DNA from: Burkholderiales bacterium 67-32
GTDB lineage: Bacteria > Pseudomonadota > Gammaproteobacteria > Burkholderiales > Burkholderiaceae_B
Direction: 5' to 3'
Length of the DNA stretch: 64,000 nt
NCBI GenBank assembly: GCA_001898625.1
Contig: MKUP01000011.1
Location: 160,815-224,814 of the forward strand
Shown: one piece after another, positions 16,276-25,564 of the stretch
Layout of the letters: every line of letters begins with the position of its first letter
Position numbering within the stretch: the first letter of the stretch is position 1
The notes under the pieces: model-generated
Databases searched by the model: none
Told to the model about the DNA's origin: nothing
Seen by the model: the letters and a program-made list of their open reading frames with translations, nothing else
Translations under genes and position numbers: made by a program

Positions 16276-17061
16276 ATGGATCTCGGCATCTCCGGCAAGA
16301 CCGCCCTGGTGTGCGGCGCCAGCAGAGGCCTGGGCCAGGCCTGCGCCCGCGCGCTGGCCCAGGAAGGCGTGGCGCTGGTCCTGGTCGCGCGCGCGGCGCA
16401 ACCGCTGGAACGCGCGGCGCGCGCCCTGTCCGACGAAACGGGCGTCGCCGCGATCCCCGTCGCGGCCGACATCGCCACGCCCGAAGGACAGGCCGCCGCC
16501 ATCGCCGCCTGCCCCGCTCCCGACATCGTCGTCACCAACGCCGGCGGCCCGCCTCCAGGCGATTTCCGCGACTGGTCCCGCGACGACTGGAACGCCGCGC
16601 TGGAGGCCAACCTGCTGGCCCCGGTGGCGCTGATGAAAGCCTACGTGGACGGCATGATGGCGCGCGGCTTCGGCCGCATCGTCAACATCACCTCGGGCTC
16701 GGTCAAGGCCCCCATCGCCACGCTGGGCCTGTCCACCGCCGCGCGCCTGGGCCTGACCGGCTTCGTGGCCGGACTAGCCCGCCAGACCGTGGCGCGCAAC
16801 GTCACCATCAACAACCTGCTGCCCAGCGCCATCGAGACCGAGCGCCTGCGCGTGACGGCCACCGCCCAGTTCGGCGCCGGCGCCAGCGACGAGGCCGTCG
16901 AACGCGCCCTGGCTCAGCGCCAGGCGGGTATACCCGCCGGCCGGTTCGGGCGGCCCGAGGAGTTCGGCGCCCTGTGCGCGTTTCTTTGCAGCGTGCACGC
17001 GGGCTACATGACGGGCCAGAACCTGCTGGTGGACGGCGGCGCCTATCCGGGCTCGCTCTAG
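16276..17061 (+). CDS. SDR-fold protein lacking the catalytic Tyr/Lys pair
   Basis: A 261-residue short-chain dehydrogenase/reductase-fold protein. The nucleotide-binding turn GASRGLG (residues 14-20) and NAGGPPPG are present. Where the YxxxK motif should be, the sequence reads LSTAARLGL, that is S-x3-R, 13 residues after the Ser of NITSGS. A subgroup annotated as beta-ketoacyl-ACP-reductase-like is known to deviate in the same place. It may be a non-redox enzyme, a binding protein or an SDR with a different mechanism. It is paralogous to the next gene and belongs to the catabolic operon. Confidence 0.8.
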   Translation: MDLGISGKTALVCGASRGLGQACARALAQEGVALVLVARAAQPLERAARALSDETGVAAIPVAADIATPEGQAAAIAACPAPDIVVTNAGGPPPGDFRDWSRDDWNAALEANLLAPVALMKAYVDGMMARGFGRIVNITSGSVKAPIATLGLSTAARLGLTGFVAGLARQTVARNVTINNLLPSAIETERLRVTATAQFGAGASDEAVERALAQRQAGIPAGRFGRPEEFGALCAFLCSVHAGYMTGQNLLVDGGAYPGSL

Positions 17062-17086
17062 CAACTCATCTCACGGGAACGAACAC

Positions 17087-17872
17087 ATGGATCTGGGACT
17101 GAACGGCCGGGTGGCGCTGGTGCTGGGAGCCGGCGGCGGGCTGGGCGGCGCGATCGCGCATGCGCTGGCGCGCGAAGGCGCCCACGTGGCGGCGGCCGAC
17201 GTCGATCCGGCCAGCCTGGCCGCCACGGTCGAGTCGATCACCGGCAAGGGCGGCCGCGCCCTGGCCGTGCCCATGGACCTCGCGCGCCCCGACATGCTGC
17301 AGGCCGGCGTGGTCCAGATCGGAAAGGCGCTGGGGCCGGTGGAAATCCTGGTCAACAACTCGGGGGGCCCGCCGCCCACCCGCGCCGGAGGCGTCGATGC
17401 CGGCACCTGGGAAAGCCATTTCCGGTCCATGGTGGTCAGCCTGATGAGCCTGACCGACCTGGTGCTGCCGGCCATGCAGGAGCGGCGCTGGGGCCGCATC
17501 ATCACCAGCGCCAGCTCGGGCGTGGTCAGCCCCATCCCCAACCTCGGCATCTCAAACACGCTGCGCATGGCCCTGGTGGGCTGGTCGAAGACGCTGGCGG
17601 CGGAAGTCGCGCCCTACGGCATCACGGCGAACGTCATCGTGCCCGGCCGCATCGCCACCGACCGCATCCGCCAGTTGGACGAGGCCCGCGCCCGGCGCGA
17701 AGGCAAGGAAGTCGAGGAAATCGCCCGCCTGAGCACCGCCACCATCCCCATGCGGCGCTATGGCGATCCGTCGGAGTACGCGGACACGGTGGCCTTCCTG
17801 GCCAGCGAGCGCGCATCCTATACCACGGGGTCCGTGGTGCGGGTGGACGGCGGACTCATTCCGTCCGTCTAG
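17087..17872 (+). CDS. Second SDR-fold protein lacking the catalytic Tyr/Lys pair
   Basis: A 261-residue paralogue of the preceding gene, of the same length and beginning MDLGLNGRVAL. It has the Gly-rich turn GAGGGLG and NNSGGPPPT. The catalytic segment is SSGVVSPIPNLGISNTLRM: the expected Tyr is Ser and the expected Lys is Arg, as in its neighbour. Two adjacent copies sharing one unusual substitution suggest a selected function, perhaps a heterodimer. It is the last gene of the plus-strand cluster and is convergent with the ferritin-like gene. Confidence 0.8.
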   Translation: MDLGLNGRVALVLGAGGGLGGAIAHALAREGAHVAAADVDPASLAATVESITGKGGRALAVPMDLARPDMLQAGVVQIGKALGPVEILVNNSGGPPPTRAGGVDAGTWESHFRSMVVSLMSLTDLVLPAMQERRWGRIITSASSGVVSPIPNLGISNTLRMALVGWSKTLAAEVAPYGITANVIVPGRIATDRIRQLDEARARREGKEVEEIARLSTATIPMRRYGDPSEYADTVAFLASERASYTTGSVVRVDGGLIPSV

Positions 17873-17896
17873 CCCGGCCGTACCCGTGCCCGTGCC

Positions 17897-18736
17897 CTAG
17901 CCGGCGGCCAGTTCCTTGCGGTAGCGGTTCAGGTCCTGCACCGTCGCGAAGCTGCGGCCGAGCAGGGTCGACATGGTGTGCAGGATGCGTTCGGCCACCT
18001 TGCCCTCCCACTCCCGGTCGAACTGGATCTGGTCGTCCAGCCAGCGGTCGAGCCAGCCCGGCTCGGGCAGCCGGGATTGCACCGTATCGTTGGGGAACAG
18101 ACTCTTGTTGACGTGCAGGTTGGTCGGGTGCAGCGCCTGCGAGGTGCGCTTGGCCGACGCCATCAGCACGCCTATCTTGGCGAAGGCGTTGCGTGCCTGG
18201 TCGGCCAGCTCCTTGCCTCGCTCGGTCAGCGCCCGCCTCATGTAGCGCAGATAGGCCCCCGCATGGCGGGCCTCGTCCTGCGCGATCAGCTTGTAGATGG
18301 CCTTGATGACCGGCTCGCTGTGCCATTGCGCGGCACGGCGGTACCAATGGTTGAGCCGGATCTCGCCGCAGAAGTGCAGCGTCAGGGTCTCGAGCGCGGG
18401 CGCGGCGTCGAACTCGAAGCGCACGTGGTGCAGCTCGTCCTCGGTCGGCAGCATGTCCGGACGAAAGCGCTTGAGGTATTCCTGCAACACCAGCGAATGC
18501 TTCTGCTCTTCATAGAACCAGATCGACATGAACGCGCTGAAATCGCTGTCCTCGCGGTTGTCCCGGAGGAACATCTCGGTGGCCGGCAGCGCCGACCACT
18601 CGGTGATCGCATTCATCTTGATCGTGTGCGCTTGCTCGTCGGTCAGCAGACTGGCGTCGAACTGGTCCCACGGCACGTCCTTTCCCATGTCCCAGCGCAC
18701 GGACTCCAGGGATTTGAATAGTTCCGGGTACAGCAT
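17897..18736 (-). CDS. Ferritin-like di-iron protein, acyl-ACP desaturase-like
   Basis: A 279-residue helical protein with two half-sites for a carboxylate di-iron centre: E46 (TEWSALPATE), E76-H80 in EEQKH, and later GEIRLNHW and DEARH (about residue 153). This spacing resembles acyl-ACP desaturases and related ferritin-like oxidases. The ATG at 18734-18736 is used; the upstream in-frame extension is Cys/Arg-rich and unlike the family. No partner ferredoxin gene is close. The substrate is unknown, with hydroxylation or desaturation the likely reaction type. Confidence 0.75.
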   Translation of the reverse strand: MLYPELFKSLESVRWDMGKDVPWDQFDASLLTDEQAHTIKMNAITEWSALPATEMFLRDNREDSDFSAFMSIWFYEEQKHSLVLQEYLKRFRPDMLPTEDELHHVRFEFDAAPALETLTLHFCGEIRLNHWYRRAAQWHSEPVIKAIYKLIAQDEARHAGAYLRYMRRALTERGKELADQARNAFAKIGVLMASAKRTSQALHPTNLHVNKSLFPNDTVQSRLPEPGWLDRWLDDQIQFDREWEGKVAERILHTMSTLLGRSFATVQDLNRYRKELAAG

Positions 18737-18881
18737 GATGGGCCCTTGTATGGAAGCCGGCAGCTTGAGCGTTCCAAGTCGCCGGAAGATCGGCGAAGGA
18801 TATGGCGGGAGTCTTACCCCCGCATGACACATTCCTTCCGGATCCGGCCGGGCAAGGCGCGGGACGCGCCTGTAACAGAAC

Positions 18882-20315
18882 TTACAGGACCGGATGCAGC
18901 GCGGGCCGCACGCGCGCCCGCACCACTTGGGGCAGCAGGCTGCCGGCCCAGATGCCGACGAATCCCGCCAGCAGTCCCGCCAATTGTGGCGGAAAAACTT
19001 CCGCTGCAAAAGCCCTGACCAGCAGCCAGGCGGCCACCCCCATCACCGACGACAGCAGCGCGCCCTGCGTGGTCGCTCGCCGCCAGTACAGGCCCATCAG
19101 CAGCGGCACGAACGCCCCCACCAGCGTGACGGTATAGGCGCCCGCCACCATCTCGTAGATGCTGTCGGACGTGCTGAGCGCGAAAGTCAGCACGCACAGC
19201 CCGAACAGCACCACCGACACGCGCATCGCGCGCAGGAAATGCTTGTCGGACATGCCCGGCATGAAATGGCGCAGGATGTTCTCGGCGAAGGTGGTGGAAG
19301 GCGCCAGCAGCGTGGCCGAGGCGGTCGACATGATGGCCGACAGCAGCGCGCCGAAGAAGAACACCTGCGCCACCGTGGGCATGCGCTCGAGGATGAAGGT
19401 GGGCAGGATCTTCTGGGGATCCTCCTGCAGCAGCGTCCCGACCGTGTCGGGCATCACGCTGAAGGCGGCTACCCCTATGTACATGGGGATGCAGGCGAAC
19501 ATCAGGTAAAGCAGCCCGCCGATGACGGGGCCGCGCCGGGCCGTGCTCACGTCCTTGGACGACATCACTCGCTGGTAGACGTCCTGCTGCGGGATGGAGC
19601 CCAGCATCATCGTGACCAATGCCGCGAAGAAGAACAGTATGTCGTGCGTCGTGGCCGGAGGCAGGAAATTGAGCAGGTCACGGCTGGTCGCCTCGTGCAC
19701 GACGACGCCCACGCCGCCGGCCAGGTCGGTGGCGAAATAGGCGATGGTGAAGAGCCCGGCCACGATCACGATCATCTGGAAGAAATCGGTCAGCGCGACC
19801 GACCACATGCCGCCGAACAGCGTGTAGGTCATAACGATCAGCGTGCCGATGATCATGCCGCTGGTCTGCGAGAACACGCCCGGGTCGAGCATGTGGAACA
19901 CCAGTCCCAGGGCCTTGACCTGCGCCGCCACCCATCCCAGGTACGAGATGATGATCGCCAGGCTCATGAGAACCTCGACGATGGGGCCGTAGCGTTCGCG
20001 GTAGTAGTCGCCCAGCGTCAGCAGGTTGTGCCGGTAGAGCCGCGCGGCGAAGAACACGCCCACCAGCACCAGGCACATCGACGCGCCGAAGGGATCCTCG
20101 ACCACGCCGCCCAGCCCTTCCCGCACGAACACGGCCGATACGCCCAGCACCGCCTCGGAGCCGAACCAGGTGGCGAAGGTCGTGGCGACCACGATGAACA
20201 GGGGCAGCGACCTGCCGGCCACCGCATAGTCGGTGGAGTTCGACACCCGGCGGGCGGCGACCACGCCGATGCAGATGGATACCAGCAGGTAGAGCAAGAC
20301 GAACCAGAACACCAT
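18882..20315 (-). CDS. Sodium:solute symporter family protein
   Basis: A 477-residue integral membrane transporter of the SSF family with about 13 membrane spans. Family features include the early segment TDYAVAGRSLPLFIVVATTFATWFG, the core region SYLGWVAAQVKALG and GALLSAIMSTASATLLAPST, the usual Na+-site segment. Such carriers bring in organic acids, amino acids or urea together with sodium; the substrate is not readable here. It is flanked by genes with no obvious functional link. Confidence 0.87.
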   Translation of the reverse strand: MVFWFVLLYLLVSICIGVVAARRVSNSTDYAVAGRSLPLFIVVATTFATWFGSEAVLGVSAVFVREGLGGVVEDPFGASMCLVLVGVFFAARLYRHNLLTLGDYYRERYGPIVEVLMSLAIIISYLGWVAAQVKALGLVFHMLDPGVFSQTSGMIIGTLIVMTYTLFGGMWSVALTDFFQMIVIVAGLFTIAYFATDLAGGVGVVVHEATSRDLLNFLPPATTHDILFFFAALVTMMLGSIPQQDVYQRVMSSKDVSTARRGPVIGGLLYLMFACIPMYIGVAAFSVMPDTVGTLLQEDPQKILPTFILERMPTVAQVFFFGALLSAIMSTASATLLAPSTTFAENILRHFMPGMSDKHFLRAMRVSVVLFGLCVLTFALSTSDSIYEMVAGAYTVTLVGAFVPLLMGLYWRRATTQGALLSSVMGVAAWLLVRAFAAEVFPPQLAGLLAGFVGIWAGSLLPQVVRARVRPALHPVL

Positions 20316-20434
20316 GATGCCGAGCCCACCCGGGAAAAAAAGCCAAAACCGCGCGAGTATCGCACAGCGGGCCGGGGCTTTCCAGGCCCGTCAGGACTGG
20401 CGTATCGGTGGGTGGGGATGGGCGCGGCGGCCGG

Positions 20435-21193
20435 TCAGAAACAGAGGTACAGGCCCAGGAGGCCGAGCCCCGTGAAGAACCCCCGGCGGAACGCCGCGGG
20501 GCTGATGCGGTGGCGCAGGACCTGGCCCGCCCACATGCCCGCCATGGCCGGCACCAGGGCCACCAGGGACGCCGCCATCTGCTGGTAGCCCAGGGCGCCG
20601 CCGCGCGCCAGCGCCACGGCCAGCGCCAGCGTCGAGACCGTGAAGGCCATGCCCAGCGCCTGCACCAGTTCGTCCTTGGCCAGGCCCAGCGCCTGCAGGT
20701 AGGGCACGGCGGGTATCACGAACACTCCGGTGGCAGCGGTCACCGCGCCGGTCGCCAGGCCGGCCAGCCCGCCCAGCCGGCGCTCCGCGCCGGGCGGCAC
20801 GCGCAGTTGGAAGGCCATCAGGCCGAAGGCCGCGTACAGCACCAGCGCCACGCCCAGCGCCCGGACCGCCCAGGGCTGCGACCCCGTTCCGGCCAGCGCC
20901 GCCGTCAGCCAGGTGCCGGCCACCACGCCGGCCAGCAGGGGCCACAGCCGCCTGGCCAGGTGCACGAAGCGCCCGCCGGCGGCCAGTTGCCAGACGTTCG
21001 TCACCATGGAGGGCACCACGAGCAGCGCCGCGGCCTGCGCCGGGGCCATGGCCAGGCCCAGCAGCCCCATGGCGACGGTGGGCAGCCCCAGGCCGATGAC
21101 GCCCTTGACGGCGCCGGCCACGAAGAAAGTACCGAGGATGAGAAGGATCAGGGGCCAGCTGGCCGCGGAGTACGTCGAGAGCAAGGAGTCCAT
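20435..21193 (-). CDS. TauE/SafE family permease
   Basis: A 252-residue membrane protein with about seven to eight hydrophobic segments. The internal-repeat signature of TauE/SafE proteins is visible in AVKGVIGLGLPTVAMGLLG near the N-terminus and GLATGAVTAATGVFVIPAVPYLQALG in the second half. Members export sulfite or organosulfonate products or other anions. The start is the ATG at 21191-21193; a GTG or ATG six codons upstream is possible. It lies downstream of ubiB on the same strand but is probably not functionally related to it. Confidence 0.83.
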   Translation of the reverse strand: MDSLLSTYSAASWPLILLILGTFFVAGAVKGVIGLGLPTVAMGLLGLAMAPAQAAALLVVPSMVTNVWQLAAGGRFVHLARRLWPLLAGVVAGTWLTAALAGTGSQPWAVRALGVALVLYAAFGLMAFQLRVPPGAERRLGGLAGLATGAVTAATGVFVIPAVPYLQALGLAKDELVQALGMAFTVSTLALAVALARGGALGYQQMAASLVALVPAMAGMWAGQVLRHRISPAAFRRGFFTGLGLLGLYLCF

Positions 21194-21278
21194 GGCGCCA
21201 TGCTGCCGCAAGCCGCGCCGGCTGGAAATGCGGATTACGCGGATCCAGCCTTCGGAAAATCCGGAGCCGGGAACCCGG

Positions 21279-22832
21279 CTAGCGGGCGACCGCCCACAGC
21301 GCCACGGCCACGCCCACCGCCAACACGCCGGCGATCACCGCCATCAGGCGATTGGTCTGCTGCTGGGCGGCCCGCAGGCGCTGCAGTTCGGCCAGGGTAT
21401 CGGCGGAACGATCCGGGCGGGCCAATTGATGATGCACCAGGCGCGGCAGTTCGGGCAGCATCCGCGCCCACTGCTGCGACTCGCGCCGGAGGTTGTTGCG
21501 CAGCGCCGCCCAGCCGACGCGCTCGTGCATCCAGCGCTCGAGATAGGGCTTGGCCGTCTTCCACAGGTCCAGCGAGGGATCCAGTTCGCGTCCCAGGCCT
21601 TCGACGTTGAGCAGCGTCTTCTGCAGCAGCACCAGTTGCGGCTGGATCTCGACGTTGAAACGGCGCGAGGTCTGGAACAGGCGCAGCAATACCTGCCCCA
21701 GCGAGATCTCGGCCAGGGGCCGGTCGAAATAGGGTTCGCAGCAGGCCCGGATCGCGCCTTCGAGTTCTTCCTCGCGCGTGCCGGGCGGTACCCATCCGGA
21801 CTCGATGTGCAGGCGGGCGACCTGGCGGTAGTCGCGCCGGAAGAAGGCCAGGAAGTTCTGCGCCAAGTAGTTCTTGTCGAACTCGGACAGCGAACCGACG
21901 ATGCCGAAATCAAGCGCGATGTAGCGCCCCAGCGTGCGCGGATCGTCCGACACGTAGATGTTGCCCGGGTGCATGTCCGCGTGGAAGAAGCCGTCCGCGA
22001 ACATCTGGGTGAAGCAGATCTCCACGCCGTCCCGCGCCAGCTTCTTCAGGTCCACGCCGGCCTCGACCAGCCGCTCGGCATGATTGACGGGGATGCCGCG
22101 CATGCGCTCCATCGTGAAGATGGACGAGGAGCAATAGTCCCACATCACTTCCGGCACGATCAGCAGGTCGCCGCGGGGCCCGTCGGGGGCGAAGTTGCGG
22201 CGCAGCTGGCTGCAGTTGGCCGCCTCGCGCAGCAGGTCGAGTTCGTCGTGCAGGTATTTGTCGAACTCGGCCACCACCTCGCGCGGCTTCAGGCGCCGTC
22301 CGTCGGCCGAGATCTTCTCGATCAGCGTGGCCGCCGCCCGCAGCAGCCGCAGGTCCTTGTCGATCACCGGCGCCATGTTGGGCCGCAGCACCTTCACCGC
22401 CACGTCGCGGCCGTCCTTGAGCACCGCGAAATGCACCTGCGCGATCGAGGCCGAGGCCACCGGTTCGCGCTCGAAGCTGGCGAACAGTTCATCCGGGTGC
22501 CGGCCCAGTTCCTTGCGGATGCTGGCGATCGCCACCTCGGACGGAAACGGCGGCACGCGGTCCTGCAGGCGCGCCAGTTCGTCGGCGATGTCCGCCGGGA
22601 TCAGGTCGCGCCGCGTCGACAGCACCTGGCCGAACTTGACGAAAATCGGGCCGAGCGTCTCCAGCGCCAGGCGCAGCCGCTCGCCACGCGGCGCATGCAG
22701 CTTGCGGCCCAGCCGCATCACGACCAGCAGGCGCTCGGTCCAGGGATGCCGGATGCCGGAGATCACGAGTTCGTCCAGGCCGTAGCGGAAACTGACGAAC
22801 ATGATGCGGATCAGGCGCAGGAAGGTGAACAT
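21279..22832 (-). CDS. ubiB: Ubiquinone biosynthesis regulatory protein kinase-like UbiB
   Basis: Atypical kinase/ATPase of the ABC1/ADCK family needed for ubiquinone synthesis at the inner membrane. The 517-residue protein shows the KxGQ-type motif [16 protein letters not shown], the AVKVLRP lysine, HADMHPGN and ALDFG. A C-terminal membrane helix ([20 protein letters not shown]) anchors it. It follows ubiJ with only three bases between the genes, which indicates cotranslation. The ubiE-ubiJ-ubiB neighbourhood is the classic ubiquinone block, here with a Tim44-like gene inserted. Confidence 0.94.
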   Translation of the reverse strand: MFTFLRLIRIMFVSFRYGLDELVISGIRHPWTERLLVVMRLGRKLHAPRGERLRLALETLGPIFVKFGQVLSTRRDLIPADIADELARLQDRVPPFPSEVAIASIRKELGRHPDELFASFEREPVASASIAQVHFAVLKDGRDVAVKVLRPNMAPVIDKDLRLLRAAATLIEKISADGRRLKPREVVAEFDKYLHDELDLLREAANCSQLRRNFAPDGPRGDLLIVPEVMWDYCSSSIFTMERMRGIPVNHAERLVEAGVDLKKLARDGVEICFTQMFADGFFHADMHPGNIYVSDDPRTLGRYIALDFGIVGSLSEFDKNYLAQNFLAFFRRDYRQVARLHIESGWVPPGTREEELEGAIRACCEPYFDRPLAEISLGQVLLRLFQTSRRFNVEIQPQLVLLQKTLLNVEGLGRELDPSLDLWKTAKPYLERWMHERVGWAALRNNLRRESQQWARMLPELPRLVHHQLARPDRSADTLAELQRLRAAQQQTNRLMAVIAGVLAVGVAVALWAVAR

Positions 22833-22835
22833 GGC

Positions 22836-23465
22836 CTAGCCCTCCGCGCCCAGGCGGGTTTCGAGCCGGGCCAGCCGCGTCAGCAGGTGCTCGACCCGCT
22901 TGCCCGCGCGCTCGGCGTCGTCGCGCAGTCGCCGCACCTCGCCCCCCCAGGCCTGCAGCGCGTGCGAGGACGCCACCGCCCCGCTTTCCTCGGTCAGGTA
23001 CTCCGCCACGTTCTCGGCCAGCCGCCAGGCGCCGGCGCGCAGCCCGTCCGCCACGCCCCGCGCCGTACGGACCAGGCGGGCGGCGGGTATGTCGCCGACG
23101 ACCCCGGCCAGGTCTTCTTCCACGTCCCAGCGCAGATCCCGCGCCAGGTCTCCCAGCACGTGGGCCAGCGCCGCATCGCCCTCGATGCGCACCGCCCCCA
23201 TCCGGCGGGCGGCATCGCCCGAGAGCAGCTCCGGCAGCCTGCCGCCATCGACGGTCAGGGTCACGTCGGGCACGACATCCGCGGCGGCGGCCTCGACCAG
23301 GCCTTGCGGGGTGATCGTCAGCGTCATGCTCAGGGAGCCGGCGGCCAGGCGGGCTGTCTTGCCGGCATGCTGGCGCAGCCGCTCGCGGGCCCAGGGTTCG
23401 CGCAACAGCAGCGTATCGAGCGCCCGGATGGCGGCGGCGGAAGGGTACGGCAGGGACACGGGCAT
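22836..23465 (-). CDS. ubiJ: Ubiquinone biosynthesis accessory factor UbiJ (SCP2 domain)
   Basis: A 209-residue protein with an N-terminal SCP2-type lipid-binding domain (about 15-120, TITPQGLVEAAAADVVPDVTLTVDGG). A long helical C-terminal segment ends in a coiled coil (WGGEVRRLRDDAERAGKRVEHLLTRL). UbiJ binds ubiquinone intermediates in the soluble Ubi complex. The ATG at 23463-23465 was chosen; further upstream the frame runs through the terminator of the preceding transcript. Its tight linkage to ubiB supports the call. Confidence 0.88.
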   Translation of the reverse strand: MPVSLPYPSAAAIRALDTLLLREPWARERLRQHAGKTARLAAGSLSMTLTITPQGLVEAAAADVVPDVTLTVDGGRLPELLSGDAARRMGAVRIEGDAALAHVLGDLARDLRWDVEEDLAGVVGDIPAARLVRTARGVADGLRAGAWRLAENVAEYLTEESGAVASSHALQAWGGEVRRLRDDAERAGKRVEHLLTRLARLETRLGAEG

Positions 23466-23521
23466 AGGATGCGAGACGGAAACCAGTAAGGAGAACCGAC
23501 CGGCGATCCGGCCTGCCAATG

Positions 23522-23548
23522 AAAAACGCCCGTCCGAGGACGGGCGTT
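23522..23548 (-). terminator. Intrinsic terminator after the Tim44-like gene
   Basis: A perfect 10-bp stem, AACGCCCGTC (23525-23534) and GACGGGCGTT (23539-23548), with loop CGAG. The plus strand has AAAAA immediately left of the stem, so on the minus strand the hairpin is followed by a T run. It lies 24 bases after the stop of the gene at 23572-24552 and separates that transcript from ubiJ-ubiB. Confidence 0.85.
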
Positions 23549-23571
23549 CCACGGGGTTCGACCCCGCAAGT

Positions 23572-24552
23572 TTACCGGTTGTGTTCCTGCACCGGGATCT
23601 GCTGCACGCCGGCCAGCAGCCAGCCGCCGTCGTTGGGCTTGAACAGGTTCCAGACTTCCTCGAAGCGGAACGCCTCGGTGCCCGGGGCCTCGCGCAGCAT
23701 GCCGGAGAAGCGGACGCTGGCGAGGTGGCCGTCGGAGACGGTCTCGATGCCAAGCAGTTCCGCGTTCAGCAGTACCACCTCGGTCACGTTCTGCCCCTGG
23801 CGCTGGCCGATTTGCTGGCTGAGTTCGGCCAGCAGGTCGTCGGTGACCCGATCGCGCAGTTCGCTCAAGTCGCCACGGTCCCAGACGCCTTGCAACTGCA
23901 CGAAATAGCTCTTCGCATGGCTGAGGAAATTCGCGGCGTCGAAATCGCTGGGAATGCCCCACTCACCGGTGGGGGCAGGCCCCGCGGCGGCCAAGGAAGC
24001 GGCAGGCACGGCCGCCGGCGCGGCAGCCGCGGGCGCCACCGATTCGCGCGCCATGGGGGCGGGCGGCTCGTTGCGCTGCTGGAAGCGGCTGTTGCCCGCG
24101 CTCTGGAGCGCCGGTTGCTGGCCGACGCCGCGCAGCCGGCGAACGATGAACAGCACGGCGAAGATGGCCAGCGCGATGAGCAGCAGGCTGCCGATGAACT
24201 CGGCCGCGGCAGCGCCCAGGCCGAAATGCGACAGCAGGGCCGCCAGGCCCAGGCCGGCGGCGATGCCGGCGATGGGGCCCAGCCAGCGCGACATGCCGCT
24301 GCGCGCGGCGGTGGCGCCGGCGGCGGCCCCCGCTGCGGCAGGAGCGGCCGACGGCGCGGCCTGCTGGTTCTGCTGGGGAGTGCGCGCCGGCGGCGTCGCC
24401 TGCCGCTGCGTCACGTTGCTGGACTGGCGGCCCATGCTGCCGCCCCCGCCCAGGCGCTTGGCCAGGGCGTCATGCGAGACGCCCAGCATGGCCACGGTCG
24501 ATACGGCGATGACCAGAGCCGGGATGAACCTGGAAAAAAATCGTCGAGACAT
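23572..24552 (-). CDS. Tim44-like domain protein
   Basis: A 326-residue exported or membrane protein. The N-terminal signal or anchor is at about 10-31 (IPALVIAVSTVAMLGVSHDALA). A Gln/Pro/Ala-rich linker follows, then two hydrophobic segments (WLGPIAGIAAGLGLAALLSHF and FIGSLLLIALAIFAVLFIV) and a C-terminal Tim44-like/MRPL45 domain from about residue 200 (DAANFLSHAKSYFVQLQGVWDRGDL). These proteins are common in betaproteobacteria next to ubiE; their function is not settled. An intrinsic terminator follows directly. Confidence 0.85.
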   Translation of the reverse strand: MSRRFFSRFIPALVIAVSTVAMLGVSHDALAKRLGGGGSMGRQSSNVTQRQATPPARTPQQNQQAAPSAAPAAAGAAAGATAARSGMSRWLGPIAGIAAGLGLAALLSHFGLGAAAAEFIGSLLLIALAIFAVLFIVRRLRGVGQQPALQSAGNSRFQQRNEPPAPMARESVAPAAAAPAAVPAASLAAAGPAPTGEWGIPSDFDAANFLSHAKSYFVQLQGVWDRGDLSELRDRVTDDLLAELSQQIGQRQGQNVTEVVLLNAELLGIETVSDGHLASVRFSGMLREAPGTEAFRFEEVWNLFKPNDGGWLLAGVQQIPVQEHNR

Positions 24553-24787
24553 TGTGTGGATTCTCCTGTAATCAATGTCGTGGCGCCGCCCTGCCGGCCC
24601 CGATACCGGGTCTGCCTGGCAGCGTGGGCGCCATTGCTGTCAGGTGGGGATGCCCGGCGCCGCGACGCCCCCGCAGACGGGCGGTCGTAGCAGCCTTTCC
24701 TGACAATAAGCTGAAATTTAACGGACTATGGCGCAAATCGCCAGTCGGAACGCCCCGGATTCGCGAAGGAATTTGCAACAAGGGAAG

Positions 24788-25564
24788 CTACAGCCGCACG
24801 CCCTCGTGCAGGGCGACCACCCCGGCGGTCAGATTGAAATATTGGACACGCGCCAGGCCGGCCTGTTCCAGCATGCCGGCCAGGGTGTCCTGATCCGGGT
24901 GCATGCGGATGGATTCGGCCAGGTAGCGGTAGCTGGCCTCGTCCTGGGCCACCTTGCGCCCCAGCCAGGGCAGGATGTTGAACGAATACCAGTCGTAGGC
25001 CGCCCGCAGCGGCTTGGCGACCCGGGAGAACTCCAGCACCAGCAGCTTGCCGCCGGGCCGCAGCACCCGCGTCATCTCGGCCAGGGCCCGATCCTTGTGG
25101 GTCATGTTGCGCAGCCCGAACGCTACCGAGACGCGGTCGAAATACCCGTCCGGGAAAGGCAGCTTCTCGGCGTCGCAGACGGCGGTGGGCAGCATCAGCC
25201 CCGCATCCAGCATCCGGTCCCGCCCCACGCGCAGCATGGAATCGTTGATGTCGGTCAGCCAGACCTCGCCGGTGGGCCCGGCGCGCCGGGCGAAGGCCTT
25301 GGCCAGATCGCCAGTGCCGCCCGCGATGTCCAGCACCTTCATGCCCGGGCGCACGCCGGCGCGGGCCACGGTGAATACCTTCCAGGCCCGGTGCATGCCG
25401 CCGGACATCAGGTCGTTCATGACGTCGTAGCGCGCGGCCACCGAGTGGAAGACCTCGGCCACCTTGCGCGCCTTGTCGGTCTCGGCCACCTGCTGGAAGC
25501 CGAAATGGGTCGTGCCCGGCGGCGTGTCGCCAGCCGGTGCGGAGGAGTGCTGCTTATCGCTCAT
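24788..25564 (-). CDS. ubiE: Ubiquinone/menaquinone C-methyltransferase
   Basis: SAM-dependent C-methyltransferase acting on 2-octaprenyl-6-methoxy-benzoquinol in ubiquinone synthesis. The 258-residue protein has motif [13 protein letters not shown] (about 79-90), [21 protein letters not shown] at the N-terminal side (the UbiE signature region), [13 protein letters not shown] and [13 protein letters not shown]. The start overlaps the stop of the DUF971 gene by four bases, so these two are cotranslated. A gap of 235 bases separates it from the Tim44-like gene; nothing is recognisable in that gap. Confidence 0.95.
   Translation of the reverse strand: MSDKQHSSAPAGDTPPGTTHFGFQQVAETDKARKVAEVFHSVAARYDVMNDLMSGGMHRAWKVFTVARAGVRPGMKVLDIAGGTGDLAKAFARRAGPTGEVWLTDINDSMLRVGRDRMLDAGLMLPTAVCDAEKLPFPDGYFDRVSVAFGLRNMTHKDRALAEMTRVLRPGGKLLVLEFSRVAKPLRAAYDWYSFNILPWLGRKVAQDEASYRYLAESIRMHPDQDTLAGMLEQAGLARVQYFNLTAGVVALHEGVRL

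Noticed and set aside
15480..16610. Antisense open frame across the permease and first SDR gene
   Set aside because: No domain signal, low-complexity His/Gln/Arg composition; the plus-strand genes are certain.
24553..24787. Possible small RNA or gene in the 235-base gap before ubiE
   Set aside because: No convincing start, promoter pair or hairpin with T tract could be seen.
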